From contig JABYQR010000026.1 in NCBI GenBank assembly GCA_022592445.1, positions 124,001-188,000 on the forward strand: a DNA stretch of 64,000 bases, given 5' to 3'. Both the position numbers and the translations under genes were made by a program. The notes below the pieces were generated by a model. It saw only the letters and a program-made list of their open reading frames with translations. It did not search any database and was not told where the DNA came from. The DNA comes from Cytidiella melzeri. Its lineage: Eukaryota > Basidiomycota > Agaricomycetes > Polyporales > Irpicaceae. Below, one piece after another: positions 9,008 through 18,625 of this stretch. Numbering within the stretch: the first letter of the stretch is position 1; the number at the start of each line of letters is the position of its first letter.

Positions 9008-9612
9008 TTTCCCTCGACGACGTCGACTATCCCGTATTCCACAGCCCCTACGGCAAAATGGTGCAAAAGGCGCATGGCCGTCTCGTCTGGAACGACTTTA
9101 TCTCAAACCCCACTCACCCCAAATACCCCTCCGTCCGCAACCCCTCTGCCGTCCTTTCCCAAGATTATAAAGATTCCCCGCTCAACAAGTCCCTTGAAAA
9201 GAGGTTCATTGGCCTCGCCAAGCCCCAATTTGATTTGCACGTCAAGCTCGGGATGAAGTGCTCGAGACGGTGCGGGAACATGTACACCGCATCGCTCTAC
9301 GGCGGACTCGCCTCGCTTGTATTGAGCGTCGAACCTGTGGAGTTCCTCAGGAAACGCATCAGCATGTTTGCGTACGGCAGTGGCCTCGCCTCTAGCTTCT
9401 TCACCATGAAAGTCAAGGGCAACACGTCTCGGATCAGGCGCGAGCTTGATTTGGTGGAGAGGTTGGGGAAGATGAAGGTTGTCCCGTGCCAGGAGTATGT
9501 CGACGCGCTCAGTTGAGGGAGCACCATCATCTGTCAAAGACGTGGACTCCGGAGGGGTTGGTGGAGAACATTTGGCCGGGTGGGTACTATCTCGAGCATG
9601 TGGATGGGAAGT
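9008..9612 (+). pseudogene. ERG13: HMG-CoA synthase, C-terminal fragment, split by a copia element
   Basis: HMG-CoA synthase makes HMG-CoA from acetoacetyl-CoA and acetyl-CoA in the mevalonate/ergosterol pathway. The frame from about 9010 reads DYPVFHSPYGKMVQK, then GNMYTASLYGGLASL (a signature of the C-terminal half), then LDLVERLGKMKVVPCQEYVDAL. A one-base loss makes a stop at 9514; the next frame continues REEHHHLSKTWTPEGLVENI ... LEHVDGK. The catalytic N-terminal half is absent: upstream sequence is repeat module H. At 9612 the coding sequence is cut by the copia insertion and resumes at 18261. It is a non-functional remnant, or one end of a rearranged gene. Confidence 0.9.
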
Positions 9613-9829
9613 ATCAAACAGACAAACTGGCATGGAGTGAGCAACCGACAGGTTGGTTCAATACAGCTCATGCGTACCTGGCACGGAGTGAGCAACCGAC
9701 AGGTTGCCCCTGTGCCAGGCCGCAATCTTTTATACATGGCAGGTATTCCGTATATAGTACCCTTACGCACCAGCGCCCCTCCCTCATTCCTCATTCGTCT
9801 GCAGGTGGCGGGTCACTCTCTGACACCCC
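9613..9829 (-). repeat. 3' LTR of the copia element
   Basis: On the minus strand it starts TGTCAGAGAGTGACCCGCC, just after a G-run polypurine tract (9830-9837), and ends CTGTTTGATA. It holds two copies of CAACCTGTCGGTTGCTCACTC and a TATAAAAG box near 9731. The same LTR end is found at 14101-14119 and the same LTR start at 18219-18260. Confidence 0.85.
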
Positions 9830-11497
9830 CCCTTGACCCGCAAGTAGCCCCAACATCTCCATCCCTCGTGTATGTAGGATTCGTGGTAGGGACTTTGTGA
9901 ATATATTGGCTGCGTTTTGTTTTCCAGATACTCGTGTAGCATTGATCAGCCCATTGTTGACGCAGTTTGGAATGAAGTGTGCTTTGATGTCAATATGCTT
10001 CATCCGAGTATGGCCGTGAGGGTCGTGCGTGCACGCTATGGTGCTGTTGTTGTCGCAAAAGAGAATAGTCGGGGTTGACTGAGGAAACCCGAGTTCTTCA
10101 AGTAGTTGTCGTAGCCATATGATTTTTTTGACAAGCGGCGTGCGAGCAAGCAAGGTATTCTGCCTCGTATGAAGACAGTGCAACGACGGGCTGTTGCTTG
10201 GAGCTCCATGCGACTGGTGATCCATGAACGACCATGACATATCCAGAGATGAATTTCCTTCCTTCTCCAGACCCCCAGTCGGAGTCCGTGAAACCGTGAA
10301 AGAGAGGGTATGCTGCGTCGAGGTTTCCTAAGGTGATCCCTAAGGATTGAGTGCCTTGCAAGTACCTCAGTAAGTGCTTCGCTGCCGCCCAGTGTGTGTG
10401 CCCGTAGCACGACATGTACTTCGCAAGTTCTCGCACTGCGTACACAATATCAGGTTGTGTCGTAGTTGCCAGGTACATCACCTTGCCGACGAGTGTGCCA
10501 TATGGAAGTGCTCTAACTTCAGCGCGTTCGGCTTTGGTCTGCGCAGCTTCTTCTCGTATGAGAGTTATTATGGGTGGTAGCGGAGTCGAGACGGAGTTGC
10601 AGAATTCCATGTCGAATTGTTGCAGTATCGACAATGTGTAGGTTTCTTGTGACAGGAGGATGTGTCTTTGTTTCCGATTCCTGGTCACCTTGCATCCGAG
10701 TAACCACTCGACCTGTCTATTGTCCGTGATTTCGAACATACCCCTTATCCCCTCTGTCACTGAATCTGACTCAGCCTCCGAAGTTGTGGCCAACAATATG
10801 TCATCTACGCTTGTGGCTGACATGGCCCTGGTGTTGTCCTTCTTGTGAACGTGGACGCTCCAATCAGATTTGCACCTACGGAATCCAAGCGTGCAGTATT
10901 TGTCGTTGAATTCGAGATACCAGGACCTTCCAGCCTGCTTTAACCCGTACAGACCCTTTTGCAGATGCCAGTACCCTTTCCCTAGAATTGACGGTTTTGT
11001 CATGTAAATCTCCTCCGTGAGGGGGCTGTTCAGGAACGCGGTTTTGATGTCGATATGGCGGAGGTGTAGGTCTTTGTGTGCTGAGATAGCCAGGATCGTC
11101 CGTATTGAGTCCCAGCGTGCGACCGGGCAAAAGTGAATGTGAAATCTTGGCCCGGGATTTGTGTGAATCCTTTCGCCACTAACCGCGCCTTGAACCTCGA
11201 GATGTGTCCGTCCGCATTGCGTTTGATGTGTAATACCCACTTGGAGTTGACGGGCTTCCTCCCTGGTGGAACGCTCTCGACGTCTTTGTAAACCCCTTTC
11301 TCGTAAAGAGCGAGGAGTTCCTCGTGTATTGCCGCCAACCAGTGCTCCCAATATTTTCCGTGCTCGGCTTCTGAGACTGAGTGTGGATTCTTGGCTTTGG
11401 CGTTGTCAATGGGAGTGAAGGCGTTCGTCGTTCCGGAGATGTTGGGATCTGAAGTAATGAGGCGTCGTGTGTGAGAGCAGAAAGAATGAGGTCCCGC
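9791..11497 (-). pseudogene. copia pol: reverse transcriptase and RNase H, frameshifted
   Basis: Three frames cover the copia RVT_2 region. Frame 1 (about 11470-11120): HWLAAIHEELLALYEKG, KWVLHIKRNADG, RFKARLVAKGFTQ. Frame 2 (about 11130-10120): LRHIDIKTAFLNSPLTEEIY, LYGLKQAGRSWY, SVDDILLATT (the catalytic xVDD box, with Ser in place of Tyr) and the RNase H part (HGFTDSDWGSG, SSYEAEYLA). Frame 3 (about 10240-9791) ends KAHFIPNCV ... NAANIFTKSLPR. Two frameshifts inactivate it. The stop at 9791 lies within the LTR, as is common in this group. Confidence 0.92.
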
Positions 11498-12072
11498 TGA
11501 TACGCCCGGAAATCGGCTATGCGCGGAGACCCGGCAGCAGCCCGCCATTTGAGCGGCCCGCGTCATCCTGAGCGGCAAGTCCCTCAACTTTCCCAGCGTC
11601 ACGAGCACGAGGAGTTCGCCGAGGTCACGAGGAGTCCGCCGAGGATCCGAGGACTTGACAAGGAGCAATGCGCCGGAAACATCCGAGGCCAAGGAATCGC
11701 ACCGAACTCTGATACACAGACACGCCCCTTTTGCATCGGAGCATGGGCCGGTCAGCCACCAAGTGTTTCGGACACGGGTCGGACCAACGGTGGAAGAAAC
11801 TTGATGCGCGAACCCCGTTTCAGGAAGGCTCCTATCACGCCACGCTGTGCAACTCTTGGACGGCGCCTCATCACCTGCTCGCGACGGTTGGCGCCTCTTC
11901 GGCGCAAGTGCGCGCGCCGCTACTCCGCGTCGACCAACGCTGTGTCCCGTCGGGCGTCGACTTGCTGGGCATTTTTGCCTCCGCAGACGGAACTATTCTG
12001 CCACCCCGTTTCCTCGCTCTTGTGTTTGGGTTTAGGCCATAGAAGGAAAGGTTTAGGAGAGGGTCTTTAGGG

Positions 12073-12083
12073 TATATAAAAAA
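12073..12083 (+). promoter_or_regulatory. TATA box within element L2
   Basis: TATATAAAAAA lies about 160 bp upstream of the ATG at 12235. The sequence is kept in copy B on the minus strand near 42440-42450 (TATATATAAA). A promoter inside a long LTR is expected; activity is inferred. Confidence 0.5.
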
Positions 12084-12234
12084 GGTGTTGCTTGTACTGT
12101 GTAGGGAGAATCAATCAATCCACACCCCAGTTCCCAGAGTACACTTTACACTTTGCGTTCGCGTCGAGGGAGTCTCTTCGCGTCCCTAGCTGTAGCCTCT
12201 CCTGCGTTGCTTCATTGCGATCTCTTCCACGTTT

Positions 12235-12762
12235 ATGCCCGCGGCGTCCAACAACGACAACCCACCTCGAGTCTGCCGCTGCTGTCCCACTGTTCTCCAT
12301 TCACCCACCAGCCGTTGCCCTTTTAGCCCGCGCCCGCGCGAGATTCTACGCCGTTATCCCATCATCCCCGCGCCCACGCCGCCGCCCGAGCCCTCAGCAG
12401 CGCCTACGGTCTCCCCTGAGAGATCCACTCCTAAATCACCCTCGCCAGCGTTGTCTGTCGCCTCTGTCGCGGACTCGCTCGATAACTGCTCCTATTGCGA
12501 CACTCAGAGCGACCATCCAATTCCCCTACGTACAGGACCTTTCGTCCCGCTCGACTGCGATCGCCCGCGCGCGCCGCACCCAGATTGCTGGCTATCTCCA
12601 GACTTTGAAGGCGAGGGTCACGAGTGCGAACTAGTGCAGTTCAATCTTACCAGCTCTACCAACGTCGTCGTTGGCCACGCGTTCGCTTGTAATACGCATC
12701 GCCGCTCGGGAGGTGTGGTTCTACACTACCGCCCCCACGCGCAGTCTGCCGAGTCCAATTAA
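12235..12762 (+). CDS. Conserved ORF carried by element L2, unknown function
   Basis: 175 codons from the ATG at 12235 (MPAASNNDNPPRVCRCC). A Pro/Ser-rich N-terminal half is followed by a denser C-terminal half with DNCSYCDTQSDHPIPLRTG, DCWLSPDFEGEGHECELVQ and VVVGHAFACNTHRRSGGVVL. In copy B (41765-42151, minus) the last 129 codons are intact and almost identical. Upstream there, a CGA codon has become TGA. No family is recognised. Cys pairs (CRCC, CSYC) and conserved His/Cys could bind metal, but that is speculation. The overlapping frame (12092-12634) is less convincing. Confidence 0.5.
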   Translation: MPAASNNDNPPRVCRCCPTVLHSPTSRCPFSPRPREILRRYPIIPAPTPPPEPSAAPTVSPERSTPKSPSPALSVASVADSLDNCSYCDTQSDHPIPLRTGPFVPLDCDRPRAPHPDCWLSPDFEGEGHECELVQFNLTSSTNVVVGHAFACNTHRRSGGVVLHYRPHAQSAESN

Positions 12763-13352
12763 CGGCGGTCTCACATAGCCTTCCGCTGCGACCCGCGCGC
12801 TATTAGTTTACCTTTCTCTCACGTTTCCTTTTGGCCTCGTTATACTGCATTTGCTTTTTACTGCGTTATTTTACTGCGTTACTGCGTTGCGTTTCATCTT
12901 CACTGCATCGAGCTTACTGCGTTCACTTTCACTGCGCCCGCGTTTTACAGCGACTATTTCACCTTCACCAGCGACCGCGTTTTGTGTTCGAGATTCATAT
13001 TGCGCCTGCGTTTACCTTCTGCGTCCCCCTCCCCCGCGCGCCGTTTTCCTACAAGCCGCGACATCTCCCGCGCGTTCTCTTTGAGCCGCGCCATAACTCT
13101 TTCGCTTTCACCGCGTCGACTTGCCCCTTTTACCCGCGATACGCGTGGTAGTTGCCCGTTTAGCTCCCTTCATATAAATTTTATCACAAAACCTTGTTGC
13201 TTTTTAGCAAAGGTAAAACTAGGACTCTTAGACCACCTCGCATTACTTTAACACTTCCGCGCTTCCACACCTTTACACATCTATTGCCACTTCGTGGCTG
13301 GTTGTGTTGTCTTTAAGGTTGTTTTTAGTTCGAAGCGTGACTCAGTGTCTCA

Positions 13353-14100
13353 CCGCTGGACTGGCAACCCCCACTCGTCCAAATACACGGCGTTGTCAAT
13401 TCTGTATCTGCTCGGCAGGGTACGTTGGCAACCTCTGAGAACGTTTGCCTCATCTGGAGGCGCAGCATTTAGGAGGTTGTGTGGCGTCTCTTCCAGAGAC
13501 GTATTGTTGTGCCCAACCGGGGCACGTACGTTTGGTTCAACCGGAACCAGCCCATCCGGGGCCTGATTGGCTGACAGTGGTTCTCTGCCGGAGGATTCGT
13601 CAGCCATGGATTGATGTGCGGTACCACCAGGTACATACCAGTACGGTGCGCCGGTGGTGTCATTGAAGCGTGCATCGTTGGGCATAAGTACATCGTCCCA
13701 TAACGGTGATGATGGCGAGGAGGGCTGAGGTGTAGGGAAAGCGTCCTCGAGGAATTCGACGTCGCGACGAACATGTACAGCTTGCGAGTTTGGAAACCAG
13801 ATTAGGTATTCTTTGGCGTCTTGCGCATACCCAACAAATCGTCCCTCCTCACCTCGCGCTTAGATTTTGTTTAAGGAGTCGGTGTCCATTCGCCTGGAGA
13901 TGACACAAGTGCCAAAAACTCGGAAGTGCAAAATGTCTGGGTGACAGTTGTACCAGACATAGTAAGGCGTTTGGTTGTGTGGAAGGGCGGTGGTGGAGAT
14001 TCGGCTCAAGATATGGGCCGCGCATTGGACGGCTAGGGGCCATAAGAAGTCGTTGAGGCCGCTGTCGATGAGCATGGCTCGCACCATGGAAGCCAGTGTC
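13353..14100 (-). pseudogene. copia integrase C-terminal part and linker
   Basis: Minus strand: MVRAMLIDSGLNDFLWPLAV, HILSRISTTALPHNQTP, HFRVFGTCVISRR, then after a stop near 13861 RFVGYAQDAKEYLIWFPNSQ and RRDVEFLEDAF (next frame). This is the integrase C-terminal and linker region of copia pol. It is broken by a stop and ends at the L2 insertion; the RT region continues on the other side of L2. At 14100 it meets the inverted half of the element. Confidence 0.85.
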
Positions 14101-14232
14101 CAGTTCGTCTGTTTGATAGATTATGAGCCCCGCGCTCTAAGAGCTACCCATCAGATTCCAGGCAAACTTTCCATTGCTACCAGCATTGTTGCCGTCTCAT
14201 CCAATTGTACCCCTATCTATACATAAATTGCC
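14101..14232 (+). mobile_element. LTR end and 5' leader of the inverted copia half
   Basis: AGTTCGTCTGTTTGATA at 14101-14119 matches the last bases of the LTR at 9613-9630. It is followed by GATTATGAGCCCC, in the position of a primer-binding site, and a 100-bp leader to the gag ATG at 14233. Confidence 0.65.
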
Positions 14233-15901
14233 ATGTCGAATCTCATCAAAGAATCTTCAAAGAATACGTTACCGAAACTCAAAGAGGACGGCAACAGCAA
14301 TTCCTACGGTACATGGATCATACAGGTTGAAGCAAAACTGAGGTCTATTCACCTATGGAAATACTTTGAAGGGCCCGAGTCCGTACCTCCCACTATTCCC
14401 ACTCTAAAGGAGACCTACAAGGACGAAGTCCAAGATCCCATCACTGGGAATGTCTACAAGGGCATCAAGAAGGGAAACGAGGATTTAGTTGAGAATGCCA
14501 CTAAGGATGCTGAACCTTGGTATGAAGCAAATATGACGGCAATAGCCCTCTTACTCAAAGCCATTCCTCGCTCCAAAATCCATCTTGTCGGACGGACGAA
14601 AGCTGCCAAAGTCGCCTGGGAAATTCTCCGTTCCGAGTATTGCCCCATCAACAATCTCAGGGCATTGTCACTCCATCAGAAATTGATGAGCTTCACATGT
14701 CAAGAGAATATGATTGTCAGCAAATGGGCAGACAAATGCACGCTCTCTACGCCGAGCTATGCAATCAAGATCCAAATCGACTCTTGGACACTAACTTTGC
14801 GATGACCCTTGCTGATCTCATCCCCACCGACAACAGCTGGAGAATGTTCTCCCGCACACTGCACCAGGAAATGAGCGTAGCCCATGGGTCTGGGAACCCA
14901 ATGTCCTCATCGAGAGTCATTGAATTAATCAAGGAGGAGGATTGGGCTCAGACGAAGAACAATACCAATGTGATTGTGCAGATCTACGAGACCGACAACC
15001 TTTTCCGTAAGCGCCCCGCTCCCACTGTATTCGTCACAACCATCAGCCATGGGGACAGCCCTGGCGCTAAGCGGAAAACAAAATGGTGCTCAAACGTGGA
15101 TTGCAATAGACTGCGCGGACACACAATAGACGAATGTTTCGCGTATGGAGGAGGAAAGTGTGGACAGTATCCCGAATGGTGGAGGAGAAGAAAGGACATC
15201 CACCTACCATGCTCACAACGGCGTAAGTCGAAGAATGCCTCAAAGAAGTTTAACGTCGAAAAGGACAAGGAACCCAACGCCAACGTTGCCACGGAGATTT
15301 CTAAACCTCCGAATGTAGATGTCAACTCCGCGTCGATTTTGTCCCAAGACACAGTATACTCGTTCAATGCCATGACGCTCGCAGATCCCGACAACACCAT
15401 CATTTGCAGTAACGCCGCCCTCTCACGCAATCACGCCAAGAATTCTTCAGTCTATCACAATTCTGGAGCTAACAGGCACATCTTTTTTGATTGCGCCGTA
15501 TGCAAGGGGTACTGACCCATACAACCTCTCAATGTTCGCGGCTTTGGATCTGCCCTGACCACCTCCGCGATCGGTGTAGGTGATGTGTATCTAGACGCAA
15601 CTGTGAACGGTTCCACGCACACTGTCAAACTCACTGATGTCTTACACGTGCCCTCTGCGCGCATGAACTTGGTCTCGCAGGGATGTCTCGAGCGGAGGGG
15701 CGTAGGATCTATGACAAAGGCCGGACGCATCACCTTGGACTTCAACGGCGACACAATCATTGCTGGACATCTTGACGACAACGATCTTTACAAGTTAGAT
15801 GTCACCACACTCTCCCGAGATCTTTCCACACGCGTCACTACTTCCTCGCTCATTGACCGCATCTCCGAACCACACATCTTGGCCACAAACATACGCGCTA
15901 T
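14233..15901 (+). pseudogene. copia gag and protease, frameshifted
   Basis: The ATG at 14233 starts a copia-type gag (MSNLIKESSKNTLPKLKEDG, GTWIIQVEAKLR, AWEILRSEY). A frameshift near 14720 moves the frame to a second ORF (NFAMTLADLIPTDNSW). That contains a degenerate zinc-binding stretch (CSNVDCNRLRGHTIDEC) and a protease site reading HNSGANRHIF. The catalytic residue of the usual DSGA is Asn, so the protease is dead. After a stop at 15513 the frame continues QPLNVRGFGS, TDVLHVPSARMNLVSQG (typical copia pre-integrase sequence). The gene is interrupted at about 15901. Confidence 0.9.
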
Positions 15902-16887
15902 TGTAGTGAGGAGCGGGCGCGGGTAAGGCGAGGTAAAACCACTTGATGGAAGAGCAGACAAGTCGTAGATACATGATGTAGGTACTTCTAGATTAGATTC
16001 CCGATCTACTGTATAGTCCGGGAAACTCCGCGTAGTGTGAGTTGCACCAGCGAGGCGCTTACCCAACAATACGCCCACTCAACGAATAGCTACGAGGGGT
16101 TTACAGACAGAAGAACAGAAAGAAAACAAAGCAAAAAAGTGTGATGCGCCCACTGAAACGAGAGTGATAACAAAAGACAAGAAAACGCATGAATATGAAA
16201 GAATGCCCAGTACTTGCAGCAGCAGCCAACCCTCCACGCCAGACCCATCTGACCATACCTGTTGCTCTGCTCTACCCTCCCAGGCCCTGGTACATGCAGC
16301 TGTAGCCAACCCTCCGGGCCAGACGTGACTACCCGTCTATGCTGCACTACCCTGCCCTCCCAGGCAACGATGACGATGATAGTAAAACAAATGATGGATT
16401 CAGAACAACTGAATGGTCCCCATCTGAGCTGTCTTAGCGTGGAGCATATCCTTTGATTCCTTCGAGTCCTCAGAGTTGGCACCCATGCACGGAGCTGGAG
16501 CCGGGCAGTTCCGAGCAACATGACCCTGCGCGGCACAGCGGTAGCAGCCTTTTGAAGAGGATGAGGAGCTGGTCTTGGTTTTGGGCGTAGAAGGTGTGTT
16601 CTTCTTGGCATAGGACCTAGCAACAAGCGCAACGATGGCCTCAGGGTCCAGACTCTTCATCTGGTCCTCAGCCTCCCACAAAGAAGCACTGACACCAGCA
16701 ACAGTGAGTGTAGTCGTGGATTGCATGAGCGAGGTTGCAATGGCAGTGAATGAGGAATGAAGGTTGAAGATAAGGACGTCCGTGATCTCCTCCTCAGAGA
16801 GAGTTGTGCCAATGGCTTGAAGTTTACACTGCCTACTAGGCCATCTAGGCGTAAAAGGCCTATCCCACTCAACCGATGGGATCAAAA
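15902..16887 (-). pseudogene. Second retroelement fragment: gag with zinc knuckle, plus possible LTR
   Basis: On the minus strand, roughly 16830-16400 encode a gag-like protein: GTTLSEEEITDVLIFNL, EAEDQMKSLDPE, then CYRCAAQGHVARNCP, a clean CX2CX4HX4C zinc knuckle. N- and C-terminal parts are missing. At 15902-16068 lies a TG..CA segment (TGTAGTGAGGAGCGG ... TTACCCAACA) that may be its 3' LTR. The fragment lies inside the copia pre-integrase region and was later hit by the solo LTR at 16893. Confidence 0.75.
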
Positions 16888-16892
16888 TCATT

Positions 16893-17668
16893 TGTCGCGG
16901 AGCAACTGCTGTGATACTGATAACCCTAAACAAGGGTGGAGAAGAGGAGGGGTGGAAGTGGAAATGGATCTCCAACAACGACAATGAGGTCAAAGTCGAT
17001 GATAAGCAGGCAAGCAGGCTCAGAGGCCGGATACTGGCAGTGCAAATGACAAAGTTAATATCATGCTTATACTAGGTTACATTGAGTAACTCACCTGGCA
17101 GTGCAAATGACGAAGAGGTCAAGATGCAGAACCAGGGAGGGTAAGGGATACTATATATACTGTGTCTGGGTGGTCTGTGCACCAGTTCCCACACTAGGGA
17201 CTGGAGTAACTGTGGGGCTGGAGTAACAATAGAACAATAAGGGACCAGGGTAACTGTCAAGGACCTGAGTAACTGTCAAGGACCTGAGTAACTGTCAAGG
17301 ACCTGAGTAACTGTCAAGGACCAGGGTACATAGAACAATAGGACTAGAACAATAGACAATAGAACAATAGCATCAGGAACAATAGAACAATAGGAACTGG
17401 GGGAATCCCTGGGGAATCCCTGGGGAATCCCTATCAATGGAAGTTGAACAATAGAACAATAGCCTAGGTTGATCTGGAACCGCTCCAGATTGAGTCTAGG
17501 GTTTGGGTCTGGACTATTGATGAATAAGGCAGGATGTCACGTGACCCGGGTTAGGGTTAGGTCCGGTAACACTCCTAGCCGGAAAATAAGTGCTCTAGAT
17601 AGGCGCCTAAGGCTGTAAACCTGTGACATTGTTGGAAAAATCCGGTCTCTGTTGGACTATCCATGTCA
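16893..17668. mobile_element. Solo LTR (family L1), second copy
   Basis: 776 bp, TGTCGCGGAGCAACTGC ... GGACTATCCATGTCA, with the 5-bp duplication TCATT at 16888-16892 and 17669-17673. It is the same family as 4068-4865. It has an internal tandem of CTGTCAAGGACCTGAGTAA (three units, 17252-17320). Confidence 0.93.
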
Positions 17669-18218
17669 TCATTACAGATCCTGACGCCCAACGCACTTGC
17701 GAAACATGCGCGCGCGCAAACATCAAGTGCCTACCTTTTCCCAAATCCTCGAATCTCAGAGCCAATCGCCTTCTCTTTCGCATTCATATCGACATCTGCG
17801 GTCCTTTACCTATCGGTTATGGTGGGATCAAATATTTCATGCCGTGCATTGACTGCCACTCCAGGTGGCATGTCGCTTTATTCCTCAAATCGCAGTCAGA
17901 AGCGCTACAAGAATTCATCAAATACAAAACAGCAGTTGAACGCTTCACAGGACAGAAGGTGGCCGTACTCAGGGTCGACAACGCTCCTGAACTCATCATG
18001 GGCAACTTTTGTGCCTACTGCGAACACGAAGGGATCACACTAGAGAAGATTGTACCTGACGCCTCACCGCAGAACGGCGTGGCAGAAAGAACATACTGGA
18101 CACTGGCTTCCATGGCGCGAGCCATGCTCATCGACAGCGGCCTCAACGACTTCTTCTGGCCCCTAGCCGTCCAATGCGCGGCCCATATCTTGAACCGAAT
18201 CTCCACCACCGCCCTTCC
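17669..18218 (+). pseudogene. copia integrase core, inverted half
   Basis: Plus strand: CETCARANIKCLPFPKSSN, then HIDICGPLPIGYGGIKYFM (first catalytic Asp in DICGP), CIDCHSRWHVALFLKSQSE, VLRVDNAPELI (second Asp region) and PQNGVAERTYWTLASMARAM (NGVAER, catalytic Glu). It ends ISTTALP, exactly where the LTR fragment begins. The last 110 bp are also present on the minus strand at 13990-14100. The sequence is open but has no start and no downstream RT in this orientation. Confidence 0.9.
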
Positions 18219-18260
18219 CTCACTCCTCATTTGTCTGCAGGTGGCGGGTCACTCTCTGAC
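18219..18260 (-). repeat. LTR 5' fragment closing the copia element
   Basis: Reverse complement begins TGTCAGAGAGTGACCCGCC, identical to the LTR start at 9829. The fragment is followed directly by the second copy of the duplication GGAAG and the end of ERG13. Confidence 0.85.
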
Positions 18261-18311
18261 AGGAAGTATAGGAGACAGTACTTGCGCAAGCCGAAGGAGA
18301 CGACGACAACG
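18261..18311 (+). pseudogene. ERG13: HMG-CoA synthase, last codons (right of the copia insertion)
   Basis: After the duplicated GGAAG the sequence encodes KYRRQYLRKPKETTTTV and a stop. This completes the ERG13 reading that breaks off at DGKY near 9612, so the copia element lies about 16 codons before the native stop. Confidence 0.8.
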
Positions 18312-18625
18312 GTGTAAGGGCTTTCCCTTGATCTAAGGAGTTGTACTTCGCTTCATCATGGTTTTTCTCTCTCCGTTTGCATTCAGACTGGCATCTCACG
18401 TACACATCTCACTTTTTTGTACTCGCAGCATATCATCTCCGTCTTTTTGTCCTAGAGGTTTTAGTCTCCAGTTTAATTATCAATAGTCAAGTTGCGATTC
18501 CATCATTGAGTGTCCACTCTGAGCATATAATGGCGAAGATGAGAAAAACTGCATGTGAACTGAACCTTGGCATGAATCTGTTTCCCATTTGATGCATTGT
18601 GGGTATCATGGACTGTAGCTAGGTC
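18312..18625. other. Short intergenic stretch between ERG13 and PAN6 remnants
   Basis: No gene seen. The two genes converge here, so it should hold their 3' untranslated regions. Confidence 0.5.

Larger units (their letters stand above)
11498..13352 (+). mobile_element. LTR-like 1.85-kb element (family L2), copy A
   Basis: 1855 bp with ends TGATACGCCC and GTGTCTCA, flanked by the 4-bp repeat CCGC (11494-11497 and 13353-13356). A near-identical copy in the other orientation at 41172-43006 is flanked by ACGG. TG..CA ends and a short duplication fit an unusually long solo LTR. No reverse transcriptase is attached to either copy. It has a TATA box, an ORF of 175 codons and a GC-rich 3' part with words such as TTTACTGCGTT. 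It interrupts the copia pol gene between integrase and RT. Confidence 0.85.
9613..18260 (-). mobile_element. Ty1/copia element inserted in ERG13, internally inverted
   Basis: The left border GGAAG (9608-9612) and the right border GGAAG (18261-18265) form a 5-bp duplication, and ERG13 reads on across the reconstructed join (DGK/YRRQY). From left to right: complete 3' LTR (9613-9829); RNase H/RT on the minus strand; a 1.85-kb insertion (11498-13352); integrase C-part on the minus strand up to 14100; then, inverted, an LTR end, leader, gag, protease and integrase on the plus strand (14101-18218); then 42 bp of the LTR's 5' end (18219-18260). About 110 bp of integrase occurs on both sides of the inversion. 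All frames are broken. Confidence 0.85.

Noticed and set aside
9103..9633. 176-codon minus-strand ORF
   Set aside because: Antisense shadow of the ERG13 coding sequence.
12092..12634. 180-codon Arg/Ser-rich ORF in element L2
   Set aside because: It overlaps the more protein-like frame from 12235. High GC and low complexity explain its length, although copy B keeps it too.
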